NCBI RefSeq assembly: GCF_001637205.1 | Contig: NZ_LVJH01000070.1 | Coordinates: 372,001-436,000, forward strand | Length of the DNA stretch: 64,000 nucleotides | Source: Paenibacillus glacialis | GTDB taxonomy: Bacteria > Bacillota > Bacilli > Paenibacillales > Paenibacillaceae | Direction: 5' to 3' | Part shown: positions 33,436-42,893 of the stretch, in pieces | Position numbering within the stretch: position 1 is the stretch's first letter | Layout of the letters: every line of letters begins with the position of its first letter | The notes under the pieces: model-generated | What the model was told of the DNA's origin: nothing | The model's database searches: none | Seen by the model: only the letters and a program-made list of their open reading frames with translations | Program-made: the position numbers and the translations under genes

Positions 33436-34179
33436 CTATAGTTTTAGAATATTACTCACTTTTTTCATCACTTCTGCAATACGTTCTGATATAAGTAAGT
33501 CAGCTTGATCATCGTAAGGGGTAGGATCTGCATTAAGGAGTACAGATCGACTTCCTTGGAAATAGGAAACTAATTGCGCTGCAGGTTGCACAGTCAGAGA
33601 GGTTCCACCTATAATTAATAGATCAGCTGACGAAATAGCATCCATGGAGCCATATAGAATTTGAGTATCCAAAGATTCTTCATACAAAACAACATCAGGC
33701 TTGATCACGCCGCCACAGGAGGGACAACGCGGAACAATCTCAACACTATTAATAATAGTTTCCAATCCATAATAATGTGAACAGCCCATGCAATAGTTAC
33801 GATGAATGGATCCATGTAGTTCAAGAACGATAGAACTTCCAGCTTTTTGATGAAGTCCATCAATGTTCTGCGTAATAATGTTCTTTAACTTCCCCTGTTT
33901 CTCGAGACTAGCCAATACAGTATGGCAGGCATTGGGCTTCGCGTTTTCATGAATCATCTTGCTGCGGTAGAAATCATAGAACACTTCAGGATGCTCAACA
34001 AAGAAATGATGGCTAAGTAATTCCTCTGGCGGATAGGGTGAGTGCTGCTCGCTTTGATACAACCCTGCCGCTGATCGGAAATCCGGAATCCCACTCTCTG
34101 TTGAAGTTCCTGCTCCTCCAAAAAACACAATTCTACCACTCTCTTGAATCCAAGAGGCCAACGTTTCTATTCTTTCCAT
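33436..34179 (-). CDS. NAD-dependent protein deacylase, sirtuin (CobB/SrtN type)
   Basis: Cytoplasmic Sir2-family enzyme of 247 residues that removes acyl groups from lysines using NAD. Motifs in order: GAGTSTESGIPDFRS (NAD binding, residues 22-36), TQNIDGLHQKAG, catalytic His in LELHGSIHRNYC, a four-cysteine zinc site (YCMGC and CPSCGG), then IIGGTSLTVQPAA and LLNADPTPYD. It lacks the Ala/Tyr-Arg pair typical of desuccinylases as far as I can see, so deacetylation is most likely. The upstream HAD gene reads the same way and may be co-transcribed. Confidence 0.93.
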   Translation of the reverse strand: MERIETLASWIQESGRIVFFGGAGTSTESGIPDFRSAAGLYQSEQHSPYPPEELLSHHFFVEHPEVFYDFYRSKMIHENAKPNACHTVLASLEKQGKLKNIITQNIDGLHQKAGSSIVLELHGSIHRNYCMGCSHYYGLETIINSVEIVPRCPSCGGVIKPDVVLYEESLDTQILYGSMDAISSADLLIIGGTSLTVQPAAQLVSYFQGSRSVLLNADPTPYDDQADLLISERIAEVMKKVSNILKL

Positions 34180-34240
34180 ACTCGTAGCACCCCCATATGA
34201 CTCATATATTGGATTACATTTTTTATAACTAACAAATTCA

Positions 34241-35005
34241 TTATTTCGTTCTTAACTCCCGATAATCCTTGATCATAACATATGCATCGAGCAAACCTTC
34301 CGTAGATTCACTTGAGGAAGATATGCCTATCGCTAACTTTACACCTGCTAGTTTCGCCATTTGCATATCTGCGTTAGTATCACCAATAACAACGATACTC
34401 TGAGGCTCAACACCAAGAGCAAGGGAGGCCTTTTCCACCATTTCTGGATGCGGTTTTCCTAGACTGACCTGATCACGTCCAATAATCACCTGGAAATATT
34501 GACTTATCCCTGCCCATTGTAATTGTTCAATAGTGGATGATGTTTCATCTGATGTCACAACGCCCAATGTAATGGATGCTGCTTGGCACTCCTGCAAGAA
34601 ATGCAACAGCCCAGGCATAAGAACTACTGGCTTGTTCCTTCGTACATCTAACATAGCATCTTTGCAAATCTGAATGGCTTGAACAAGTGCCTCATTCCAC
34701 GGTACCCCAGCCGCATATAGCTGCCAAGCTAAAATACCATGGGTTTCCTCTATTGTAGCCATCGCAAGTGGACCTTCTAGATCATAACCGCACACTTGAC
34801 CTTGCTGATCATGTTGAGTGCCTAGGATTGTAGCTTTGGAGTCCGTAAAATCCTTTCCAATGAACGCTAGCCTTTCCTCCATACCCTTGAGTACAGAATC
34901 AGCCCAGTTTCCCCACAGCATTATAAATTGAAACAAAGTGCCATCTTTATCAAATAGAATCGCTTCGCAGGGTACATTATATTGACCTGCTTGTAGTGTA
35001 GCCAA
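34241..35005 (-). CDS. HAD-superfamily phosphatase, phosphoglycolate phosphatase-like
   Basis: Soluble hydrolase of about 254 residues with all HAD motifs: nucleophile and acid/base Asp19 and Asp21 in FDKDGTLFQ, Ser/Thr in VVTSDETSS, Lys in GKPHPEMVEKA, and GDTNADMQMAKLAG for magnesium. A helical cap lies between the first two. The start is set at TTG 35005, seven bases after GGGAGG; the frame continues upstream to 35113 but that part has no ribosome site and lacks family similarity. The substrate is unknown. Confidence 0.87.
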   Translation of the reverse strand: MATLQAGQYNVPCEAILFDKDGTLFQFIMLWGNWADSVLKGMEERLAFIGKDFTDSKATILGTQHDQQGQVCGYDLEGPLAMATIEETHGILAWQLYAAGVPWNEALVQAIQICKDAMLDVRRNKPVVLMPGLLHFLQECQAASITLGVVTSDETSSTIEQLQWAGISQYFQVIIGRDQVSLGKPHPEMVEKASLALGVEPQSIVVIGDTNADMQMAKLAGVKLAIGISSSSESTEGLLDAYVMIKDYRELRTK

Positions 35006-35253
35006 TGTAACGCCTCCCTTTAAAAACCCCGCATTTATTATATTCTTATTTTCGAACGTTGATAAAGAGTTGTCAATACTTGTAATCATTAATTTAGTTC
35101 GATACTTCGACACAATCCTAAGAAATGATAGCGTTTTCTAATGTGATATTAATCACAAAGTAACTCGAACAGAAATAGTATTTTTAGACTATAGATAAAT
35201 ATAAGAGCCATTAGCGAGTCACAATCCCTTGGATAGGGAGATGGAGGAGACAT

Positions 35254-36288
35254 ATGGATACACAGTCACTTAAACAAGGGGAGACTTATTTTCTTAATTT
35301 GCGATTTCTACTGATTGTTACAGTATTTGTTGGTAACGCCATTGAACCGCTAATTCAGCAAGTGAGTGGCCTCCATCAAATATTTTTATGGATACTCACT
35401 TTTCATATACCCTTATTCGTTCTTGTTACAGGTTACTTTGCCAAATCAGGATTAATGGGTGAAGCCGGTCGAAGAACGTTAACTCAAATCAGCTTACAAT
35501 ATATTATTTTTCAAAGTCTCTATTCCGTTCTAGATTATACGATATTTCAAGTTAAGGACATTCATCATTCCGTATTCGCACCTTATTTACTACTTTGGTT
35601 TCTAGCCAGTCATATCTGTTGGCGGTTACTAACGATCAGTATGAGAAAGCTATCTCCATTTCAGCAAATTGGTATCTCGCTTATTCTAGGCGTACTCGTA
35701 GGATACCTACAACTTGACGGCGTATGGCTTAGCATCAGTCGAACCTTCGTGTACCTTCCTTTTTTCATGATAGGATATCATTTCAACTTCTCAGCATTCC
35801 TTAATACGATCACCCGTTGGAAAAGAGCTGGGGCTACCCTCGTCTCTATTGGTATCTTCGTCATCCTTGGTTTATGGGGGATCAATTTGCCTGTTGGTTG
35901 GCTGTTTGGAAATATGACTTTTATGCAACTGGGCCATCATGAATGGTATGCTGGATTATTTCGTCTTGCTTTGTATATTCTTCAATTCATCTCTGCAGCA
36001 GCCTTTCTGGCTTTTGTTCCAATGATTGAGAGTATCATGACTGACCTAGGACGTCGTACACTGTATGTGTTTCTATTACATGGATTCATTATTAGAATAG
36101 CTAATACCGCAGGATTGTACCCACATATTCAAGGTACTACAGGAGCCATTCTTCTCATTCTTGGTGCTATAGCCCTTACCATTCTACTGGCGCAACCATT
36201 TGTTCGCCGTGTAGCACGTCCCTTGGTAGAACCATCTATCAACTGGGTCGTCTCCTTGGAGAATATAGCATTCCGTCGTTCTTTGTAA
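35254..36288 (+). CDS. Membrane acyltransferase, acyltransferase 3 family
   Basis: Integral membrane protein of 344 residues with about ten helices. The N-terminal pattern NLRFLLIVTVFVGNAIEPL followed by FHIPLFVLVTGYFAKS matches the fucose 4-O-acetylase branch of the acyltransferase 3 family, including the His and the VTGYF motif that replace the more common FLSGF. Such enzymes acetylate sugars of cell-surface polymers. Good ribosome site GGAGGA and a terminator after it indicate a single-gene unit. Confidence 0.85.
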   Translation: MDTQSLKQGETYFLNLRFLLIVTVFVGNAIEPLIQQVSGLHQIFLWILTFHIPLFVLVTGYFAKSGLMGEAGRRTLTQISLQYIIFQSLYSVLDYTIFQVKDIHHSVFAPYLLLWFLASHICWRLLTISMRKLSPFQQIGISLILGVLVGYLQLDGVWLSISRTFVYLPFFMIGYHFNFSAFLNTITRWKRAGATLVSIGIFVILGLWGINLPVGWLFGNMTFMQLGHHEWYAGLFRLALYILQFISAAAFLAFVPMIESIMTDLGRRTLYVFLLHGFIIRIANTAGLYPHIQGTTGAILLILGAIALTILLAQPFVRRVARPLVEPSINWVVSLENIAFRRSL

Positions 36289-36329
36289 TTTTCTTTACAA
36301 CCCCACCTTATTATTACTATTGATCACCT

Positions 36330-36370
36330 AAAGACACCCCTCTATTAAAACAGAAGGCGGTGTCTTGTTT
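36330..36370 (+). terminator. Terminator of the acyltransferase gene
   Basis: AAGACACC and GGTGTCTT pair across a 20-base loop and are followed by GTTTTTT. Confidence 0.8.
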
Positions 36371-36500
36371 TTTACCTATGCTTGCTAGAAAAACCTCATC
36401 ATTTGTGATAGACTCATTAAAAACTAGCTATATGTTAACTCTGTTGAATGACCGTGTTAAAGCGTTGCTACTATAAATTATTTGGGGGGAACTAGACATC

Positions 36501-38186
36501 ATGAAACCAAAGAAAATGCGTTCAGACATGATTAAGAAGGGCTTTGACCGTGCTCCTCACCGCAGTTTATTGCGGGCAGCAGGCGTAAAGGAAGAAGATT
36601 TCGGCAAACCATTTATAGCGGTATGTAACTCTTATATTGACATCGTTCCAGGGCACATTCACCTTCAAGAATTCGGCAAGATTGTTAAAGAGGCTATTCG
36701 TGAAGCTGGCGGAGTTCCCTTTGAATTCAACACCATTGGTGTTGATGATGGTATCGCTATGGGACATATTGGTATGCGCTACTCATTACCAAGTCGTGAG
36801 ATCATCGCGGATTCAGTAGAAACGGTTGTTGCAGCTCACTGGTTCGATGGTATGGTCTGTATCCCGAACTGTGACAAAATCACACCAGGTATGATGATGG
36901 GTGCGCTTCGCGTGAATATTCCAACGATATTCGTTAGTGGTGGACCTATGAAAGCTGGTAAAGACAGTAACGGTCGCTCGATCTCACTTACCTCTGTCTT
37001 TGAAGGCGTTGGAGCTCACCAAGTAGGTGCCTTATCTGACGAAGGTTTGCTAGAACTAGAACAATTCGGTTGTCCAACTTGTGGATCTTGCTCAGGTATG
37101 TTTACAGCTAACTCCATGAATTGTCTCGCTGAAGGACTTGGACTTGCGCTACCGGGTAATGGTACGATCCTTGCCGTAGCCGAAGAACGGAAAGATTTCG
37201 TTAGACAATCTGCTAAACAATTAATGGAGCTGATCAAGCTAGATATCAAACCTAGAGATATCGTTACCATTGATGCCCTTGATAATGCATTCGCACTAGA
37301 TATGGCAATGGGTGGTTCTTCAAATACCGTATTACACACACTAGCACTAGCACACGAAGCTGGCCTTGATTACCCAATTGAACGTATTAATGAAGTAGCC
37401 AACCGCGTACCTCATTTAGCTAAACTTGCTCCTGCTTCAGACTGGCACATCGAAGACCTTCATAATGCAGGTGGCGTAAGTGCTATTATAAATGAACTTC
37501 TGAAGAAACCAGGTGCAATTAACGGAGACTGTATTACAGTATCTGCTAAGACACTACGTGAAAATGTTGAGGGCTGTGAAATCATAGATCAGAATGTTAT
37601 CCATCCTCTAGACGATCCACATTCCGAGCGCGGTGGACTTGCTGTCCTATTCGGCAATATAGCTCCCGGGGGCTCTATCATTAAAGTAGGTGCCGTTGAT
37701 CCTTCTGTAGGCGGCTATCACAAAGGACCAGCAATCTGCTTCGATTCCCAGGATGAAGCACTACACGGAATTACCAATGGTAAAGTAAAAGAAGGACATG
37801 TCGTTGTTATTCGCTATGAAGGACCTAAAGGTGGACCAGGAATGCCAGAAATGCTTGCTCCAACTTCCCAAATTGTCGGTATGGGTCTTGGTGCCAAAGT
37901 AGGCCTTATCACAGATGGTCGCTTCTCAGGTGCATCTCGCGGAATAAGTATCGGGCATATCTCTCCTGAAGCTGCTGAAGGTGGACCTATCGCTTTCGTT
38001 GAAGACGGTGATATCATTGAATTAGATCTTAACAATCGTACAATTCAACTTGAAATTGATGATGAAGAATTTGAACGTCGTCGTGCCAATTGGAAAGGTT
38101 TCGAACCAAAAGTGAAAACTGGATATCTTGCTCGTTACTCTAAACTCGTAAGCAATGCGAGTTCTGGCGCTGTAATGAAGATCTAA
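36501..38186 (+). CDS. ilvD: Dihydroxy-acid dehydratase
   Basis: Iron-sulphur enzyme of valine, leucine and isoleucine synthesis that dehydrates 2,3-dihydroxy acids to 2-keto acids. Cluster cysteines are visible at Cys42 (AVCNSY), Cys124 (CIPNCDKITPGM) and Cys197 (CPTCGSCSGMF). Magnesium and substrate motifs VDDGIAMGH and GGLAVLFGNIAPGG are present, and the C-terminus has TDGRFSGASRG. Length 561 is standard. It is not in an ilv-leu operon here: the neighbours are unrelated and it has its own terminator. Confidence 0.96.
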   Translation: MKPKKMRSDMIKKGFDRAPHRSLLRAAGVKEEDFGKPFIAVCNSYIDIVPGHIHLQEFGKIVKEAIREAGGVPFEFNTIGVDDGIAMGHIGMRYSLPSREIIADSVETVVAAHWFDGMVCIPNCDKITPGMMMGALRVNIPTIFVSGGPMKAGKDSNGRSISLTSVFEGVGAHQVGALSDEGLLELEQFGCPTCGSCSGMFTANSMNCLAEGLGLALPGNGTILAVAEERKDFVRQSAKQLMELIKLDIKPRDIVTIDALDNAFALDMAMGGSSNTVLHTLALAHEAGLDYPIERINEVANRVPHLAKLAPASDWHIEDLHNAGGVSAIINELLKKPGAINGDCITVSAKTLRENVEGCEIIDQNVIHPLDDPHSERGGLAVLFGNIAPGGSIIKVGAVDPSVGGYHKGPAICFDSQDEALHGITNGKVKEGHVVVIRYEGPKGGPGMPEMLAPTSQIVGMGLGAKVGLITDGRFSGASRGISIGHISPEAAEGGPIAFVEDGDIIELDLNNRTIQLEIDDEEFERRRANWKGFEPKVKTGYLARYSKLVSNASSGAVMKI

Positions 38187-38210
38187 TTGGTTTGATAATC
38201 TGTCATTTAG

Positions 38211-38257
38211 AAAAAGGGTGTTCCCCAGTCTGTAAAAACCTGGAGAACACCCTTTTT
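38211..38257 (+). terminator. Terminator of ilvD
   Basis: AAAAAGGGTGTTC and GAACACCCTTTTT with inner CCAG/CTGG pairs make a strong hairpin ending in T's, 25 bases past the stop codon. Confidence 0.88.
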
Positions 38258-38326
38258 ACTTATTAAGCACATCTCAGATGGCAGTTGATATTTCACATTC
38301 TAGACCTTCTGAATATCTTCATGTTG

Positions 38327-39682
38327 TTAAAGCTTTAAATTTCTATTTTCCACAGATACGATTTTCTGAATCTTTGTCGGATTCGAAAAGCGATGAGAAC
38401 CACTTACCGCATGATGTTCGTATAGATATTCAAGCGGCATAATCATCATTTTAGGTACCAATTTACTAGGAGAATCCTTTAATCGTTCCTGACCTGTAGG
38501 ATGAATAATGTTCAACAAAATTTTCAAATAAACTTTCGTCGATTTCGAAAACCACCCTTCAGGCAAATCTAGGATGCTAAATCCGAATTTTTTCGGTCCT
38601 CGATTGATCATACTTACACCATAGAGTGCTTTAACATGCTTAAATTCATCATTTTCTATTAACTGCTGAGCTAACATCGGTAGTTCTTTCTCCATCGAGC
38701 GAATCATTTGAATTGCTAAGTGTACGGTAGAACGTGACTTCACACCTAATTGAAATAACTTTTCATTGTCAACATGTAATTCAATTATCGAATCGCCATG
38801 TTCTAACAAGGAGCCATTATCCAAGGTGAGCGTTTTCCCTTTATAGGAACGTTGTCGATAATGAAGAAATGGATCTGCTGGATTGACTGTCTTGAGCTGG
38901 AATATGAAATGAAACACCACTTCCCACATTAACCAAAGCTTAACTACAGCTATCTTCCCAGGCGTCAGTTTAGTATTGCGAGCACTTACTTGTATCATCT
39001 CATCAACACGGATACTCTGTAAATTACGACGTTTCGCTTCCTGCAGAACTTGTTCAAGTGCAATTAGCATCTGCTTAGGTGCATCAGGATTTGCACCGAC
39101 GGTTGACCCACAGTCATGTAGAAGCATGACTTCTCCAGGCTTAAGTTTATTCAACATTCGTTTTGCTAATTTGTCGGAGCCCATCTTCACGCGCCAATCA
39201 CCGAACATCGCTGACCATAATACGATTTTAAATTGATTACGTTTGGCAAAATCGAACAGATTTACAATCCCCCACGGTGGGCGATAATAGGATGTTCTTT
39301 CGCCTGTTATGGCATATATAATTTCATCAGTTTTCTTGATCTGGCTACGCACTGTAGCAGGACGCATGATCCAATTTGACTTGTGTATGTAGTTATGAAT
39401 CCCAATGAGATGTCCTTCATCGTACATACGTTTTATTAACTCTGGATGTTGTTCAGCATTTTTGCCTACCACAAAGAACGTTCCCTTAGCATTATATCGT
39501 TGGAGCATATCAAGTAATTTGGGCGTATAATGTGGATCGGGCCCATCATCAAAAGTAAGTGCAAACTCTCGTTCACTGTTTCCCTTTCGAAACACTCGAA
39601 ATCCGAAAATTCGGGTGATCATGCCTGGAATAAATGCATAGAAGGAAGAAATATAAAACAACCAAAGCAGCAAAGTCTGCAT
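38327..39682 (-). CDS. Polysaccharide deacetylase with C-terminal extension
   Basis: Membrane-anchored carbohydrate esterase family 4 enzyme of 451 residues. One N-terminal helix (3-23), then the NodB domain: TFDDGPDPHYTP (catalytic and metal Asp), metal histidines in IGIHNYIHKSNW, YYRPPWG, and LLHDCG. It should deacetylate peptidoglycan or another surface glycan outside the membrane. The last 200 residues form a separate domain (LDNGSLLEHGDSIIELHVDNEKLF onward) that resembles the YkoP-type protein of B. subtilis, though I am not certain of that link. Ribosome site GGGGGG. Confidence 0.88.
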   Translation of the reverse strand: MQTLLLWLFYISSFYAFIPGMITRIFGFRVFRKGNSEREFALTFDDGPDPHYTPKLLDMLQRYNAKGTFFVVGKNAEQHPELIKRMYDEGHLIGIHNYIHKSNWIMRPATVRSQIKKTDEIIYAITGERTSYYRPPWGIVNLFDFAKRNQFKIVLWSAMFGDWRVKMGSDKLAKRMLNKLKPGEVMLLHDCGSTVGANPDAPKQMLIALEQVLQEAKRRNLQSIRVDEMIQVSARNTKLTPGKIAVVKLWLMWEVVFHFIFQLKTVNPADPFLHYRQRSYKGKTLTLDNGSLLEHGDSIIELHVDNEKLFQLGVKSRSTVHLAIQMIRSMEKELPMLAQQLIENDEFKHVKALYGVSMINRGPKKFGFSILDLPEGWFSKSTKVYLKILLNIIHPTGQERLKDSPSKLVPKMMIMPLEYLYEHHAVSGSHRFSNPTKIQKIVSVENRNLKL

Positions 39683-39858
39683 ACCATCCCCCCCACTTTT
39701 CTCTGATTGACTTTGTTATGCTTTAACGAGTGATCGAATCAAAAATCACCATCTATTATTTTATCATATCCTTGGAATAGATAGGCGATTTTTTTGATAT
39801 CGTGTACAATGAAATATAGTATGATTTATCCTATTGATAAAGGAGATGTTTTTAGACT

Positions 39859-41022
39859 ATGCTACCGCTTTATAAAAAGTATTGGCGAACATGTTTTGAT
39901 ATTGGATTGATTGCATTAACTGTGTTTTTAACTATGTTTATTTTTAGCAAACTATATCAGTTAGCAACCCCTGTCTTCTTATCCTTTATCATCTTCTTAT
40001 TGATCGAACCACTTGCTAAGTTTCTACACAAAAGAGGATTAAATAAGGCACTCTCTTCTGCTATTTCAGTATTGTTATTTGTTCTTGTCATTCTAGGGAT
40101 CATCTTGGGAGCAGGAATTATTGCCATTTCCCAAATCTCACAAATACAAGATAAATTACCCTACTACACTAAAGTAGTTCAATGGGAATTCACGCAGTCA
40201 CTAAATTTCATACATAACAAGCTAAACCTTCTACCACCCAACCTCACGGAAAAGATGAATGAATATTTCACGCTTTTAACCGATTTCGCATCTGATCTCA
40301 TGATCAATTTCTTCAAATATTTTGTTGGTGGCGTCACTTCCTTCTCATCTTTCCTTGGTAACTTTGCTATCGCCATTATTTTAGCTTTCTTCTTGAGCAT
40401 TGAAATTGAATCATGGCGTCGCATTGCTAGCGACAAATCACCTAAGACGATTAAGAACGCCTTTGCATTCCTTAAAAATAACGTATTCAAATCCATTGGT
40501 TCCTACCTTAAGGCACAGATGATTATGGTCATCATTTCTTTCGTACTGTTATACATCGGTCTCTTAATATTAGGTACTGGAAATGAATTGACACTAGCTT
40601 TAATCTGCGCATTACTTGACATTTTACCGTTGGTCGGAGTGCCGGTCATCTTCATTCCATGGATTGTCTATCTACTGATTGTAGGAAATGTAGGTCTTGC
40701 TATCGGTCTAGGTGTCTTACTTATTATTATCCTCATCACGCGACAGTTGTTAGAACCCAAAATCGCAGGTAATTCTATCGGTGTAACATCTGCTTTCTTA
40801 ATGCTCTCATTTATGATCATTTCATTATCTCTGTTTGGAGTTGCAGGGTTAATTCTTTCCCCTATACTACTCATTCTAATCAAAGAGCTACTTATGCAAG
40901 GATATCTTAAGCGTTGGATTAGGCTACCACGTGAAGAATTCGAAGTATCTCCCTTTGATATGGGTCACCAACCCGAATCAGAAGATGAATCCGTTGAAGA
41001 AGATAACAAACCCATAATCTGA
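39859..41022 (+). CDS. AI-2E family transporter (PerM/YdbI-like)
   Basis: Integral membrane protein of 387 residues with about eight helices in the AI-2E permease pattern, including PVFLSFIIFLLIEPLAKFL, DILPLVGVPVIFIPW and LLEPKIAGNSIGVTSAF. Family members have been linked to AI-2 export and to sodium or lithium-proton antiport, so the substrate is open. The C-terminal tail is strongly acidic. AAGGAG is 14 bases from the ATG, a rather long gap. Its last 58 bases overlap the end of the convergent PBP gene. Confidence 0.87.
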   Translation: MLPLYKKYWRTCFDIGLIALTVFLTMFIFSKLYQLATPVFLSFIIFLLIEPLAKFLHKRGLNKALSSAISVLLFVLVILGIILGAGIIAISQISQIQDKLPYYTKVVQWEFTQSLNFIHNKLNLLPPNLTEKMNEYFTLLTDFASDLMINFFKYFVGGVTSFSSFLGNFAIAIILAFFLSIEIESWRRIASDKSPKTIKNAFAFLKNNVFKSIGSYLKAQMIMVIISFVLLYIGLLILGTGNELTLALICALLDILPLVGVPVIFIPWIVYLLIVGNVGLAIGLGVLLIIILITRQLLEPKIAGNSIGVTSAFLMLSFMIISLSLFGVAGLILSPILLILIKELLMQGYLKRWIRLPREEFEVSPFDMGHQPESEDESVEEDNKPII

Positions 41023-42770
41023 CCAAAAAGTGCTGTTGCTTTATTCTTTGTATCCGGAGATACATGTTGAAACAACACTGCAACAGCATATTTCGGTTGA
41101 TTTACAGGACCATAACCAATGAACCATTGATTATTCTTAGGGTTTCCCTTCAATATAACTTGTGCTGTTCCAGATTTACCAGCTAACGGCCACTCAGAAG
41201 TGGACAAGGACTGTCCAGTTCCTTCTGTAACTACTTTTCTCATCCATAAGGTTAGAAGTCTTGCTGTCTCAGGTCGTATACTACGCTCAGTCTTTGGATA
41301 AGCATGAGAAGTCAGCTTCTTCATAACTTGTCCATTATGATAAGAGATACGTTCTAAGATTCGAGGTGCCTGGACTTGACCTTTATGGAGAAGGCTTACC
41401 ACTAAGTTAGCCGCTTGTAATGGAGTCATTGTCACATCCCGTTGTCCTATACCAGACTGAGCTCTAACTCCACCATCAAGTAGATAAGAAGAAGGTGCAA
41501 AAACAACCCCAGATTCCTCATGATCGAAAGGCTTCATTTGAGAAAGTCCAAGAATATCGTGATCCTCCCAACCTACCCTTTTACCTAATCCCATTGCTTG
41601 AGCAGTATCTTGAATTTGTTCTGATGTAAGCCTTTCTGCTAACGAAGCAAACACGACATTACATGATTGAGCATATGCTTGTTCAAGTGTTAACGTTCCA
41701 TGTCCTTCTTCTTTCCAACAAGATAGTCCATACTTTCCATAATGTCCGGTACAATGAAATTTCTCTTGGGTGGATGTCACGCCTGCCTCCAAGGCTGCGG
41801 CTGCTATGACTGTTTTAAAGATTGAACCCGGTGTTACTGCCTGCAATGCTTTGTTATTCCATTCACCTTGTTCTGGATGAATAGCCAGAGGATTGTAGAA
41901 TGGTGCGGACACCATGGCTACGACATCTGCATTGGAAGTATCAAGTACAACCACCGCTCCTTGTTTCATACCTGATTGTTTTGTTAGTTTTTCTATTTGC
42001 TGCTGAAGGCTCTTATCTATTGTAGTTATAAAACGCAATGGGTAATACGGGTTGTCCGGCGCCTTTACTCTAATACCAGTACCCGAAATAGGCTTATTTT
42101 TTCCATCCACAGTATAATAAGCAAACGTTGGTCCTATTCCCTTCAGAAGCGCTTCTAATGTCCTTTCTAGACCTGCCCCACCCTGTTTCACTTGAATTCC
42201 ACTGTTAGTATGATTAAGCTTCTCATTCGGCTGTGTCAAGAAGCCAAGCCATTGCTCCCCTGATAAATTGTTATTATATCTTTTATTGTATGGCAACACC
42301 TTTATTCCACTCACGTTCATTTTCGTAATGAGGTTAGCCTGAGATGTATTTAAAGACAGAGGATCTCCACCTTTACTACTACGCCAGATCAAAGGCTCCC
42401 GTAAATCACCCCATAATTTATAAAAAGAGACTGAGCTTACTCCTAAAATTTCTGAGATCTCCTCAACCTTTGAATCCATTGCGTGACTCTGAGGCATCCC
42501 TCTGTCCATCGGAAATAATACAACCACTGGAATCGTCTCATCTGTTAATGACAAGCCATGCCGGTCATAGAATCTCCCTCGTCCTGAATCTAGCGTGATT
42601 GATCGTTCTCGTTGGATAGTGGACATCTCTTGAAGCGTATATCTACTTTGAGGTAATAACGATATTCTCATTAGAAATTGGATGTATGCTAATCGAATTA
42701 ATAGAATAACCATGATTCCAGTCAATATCACCATAAGATAAAAAATACGTTTTTTTTGCTTGAGTATCAT
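40965..42770 (-). CDS. Class B penicillin-binding protein (PbpI/PBP2 type transpeptidase)
   Basis: Membrane-anchored peptidoglycan transpeptidase of 601 residues. An N-terminal helix (8-30) is followed by a dimerisation domain with RGRFYDRHG and the transpeptidase domain with Ser316-x-x-Lys319 (PGSIFKTV), Ser369-Cys-Asn (SCN) and KSGTAQ. It resembles B. subtilis PbpI (YrrR), which lies in the same neighbourhood after yrrO, here separated only by the chemoreceptor gene. The C-terminal codons overlap the convergent AI-2E gene by 58 bases, so no separate terminator exists for either. Confidence 0.92.
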   Translation of the reverse strand: MILKQKKRIFYLMVILTGIMVILLIRLAYIQFLMRISLLPQSRYTLQEMSTIQRERSITLDSGRGRFYDRHGLSLTDETIPVVVLFPMDRGMPQSHAMDSKVEEISEILGVSSVSFYKLWGDLREPLIWRSSKGGDPLSLNTSQANLITKMNVSGIKVLPYNKRYNNNLSGEQWLGFLTQPNEKLNHTNSGIQVKQGGAGLERTLEALLKGIGPTFAYYTVDGKNKPISGTGIRVKAPDNPYYPLRFITTIDKSLQQQIEKLTKQSGMKQGAVVVLDTSNADVVAMVSAPFYNPLAIHPEQGEWNNKALQAVTPGSIFKTVIAAAALEAGVTSTQEKFHCTGHYGKYGLSCWKEEGHGTLTLEQAYAQSCNVVFASLAERLTSEQIQDTAQAMGLGKRVGWEDHDILGLSQMKPFDHEESGVVFAPSSYLLDGGVRAQSGIGQRDVTMTPLQAANLVVSLLHKGQVQAPRILERISYHNGQVMKKLTSHAYPKTERSIRPETARLLTLWMRKVVTEGTGQSLSTSEWPLAGKSGTAQVILKGNPKNNQWFIGYGPVNQPKYAVAVLFQHVSPDTKNKATALFGQIMGLLSSSTDSSSDSGW

Positions 42771-42826
42771 AAGTATTCCTCTTCTGACTTTTTACCTAGT
42801 ATGTCCTCTTTACCACTAATGCAGCC

Positions 42827-42881
42827 AAAAAAAAAAGAAGAGTTCTCGAATGCCAGTTATATGGCACTCGAGAACTCTTCA
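42827..42881 (-). terminator. Terminator of the chemoreceptor gene
   Basis: GAAGAGTTCTCGA and TCGAGAACTCTTC plus inner TGCCA/TGGCA pairs make a near-perfect stem; the minus-strand product ends in ten T. Confidence 0.92.
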
Positions 42882-42893
42882 TTAAATTAATAA

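Noticed and set aside
36567..37339. Antisense open frames within ilvD
   Set aside because: They have no start signals and lie opposite highly conserved catalytic regions.
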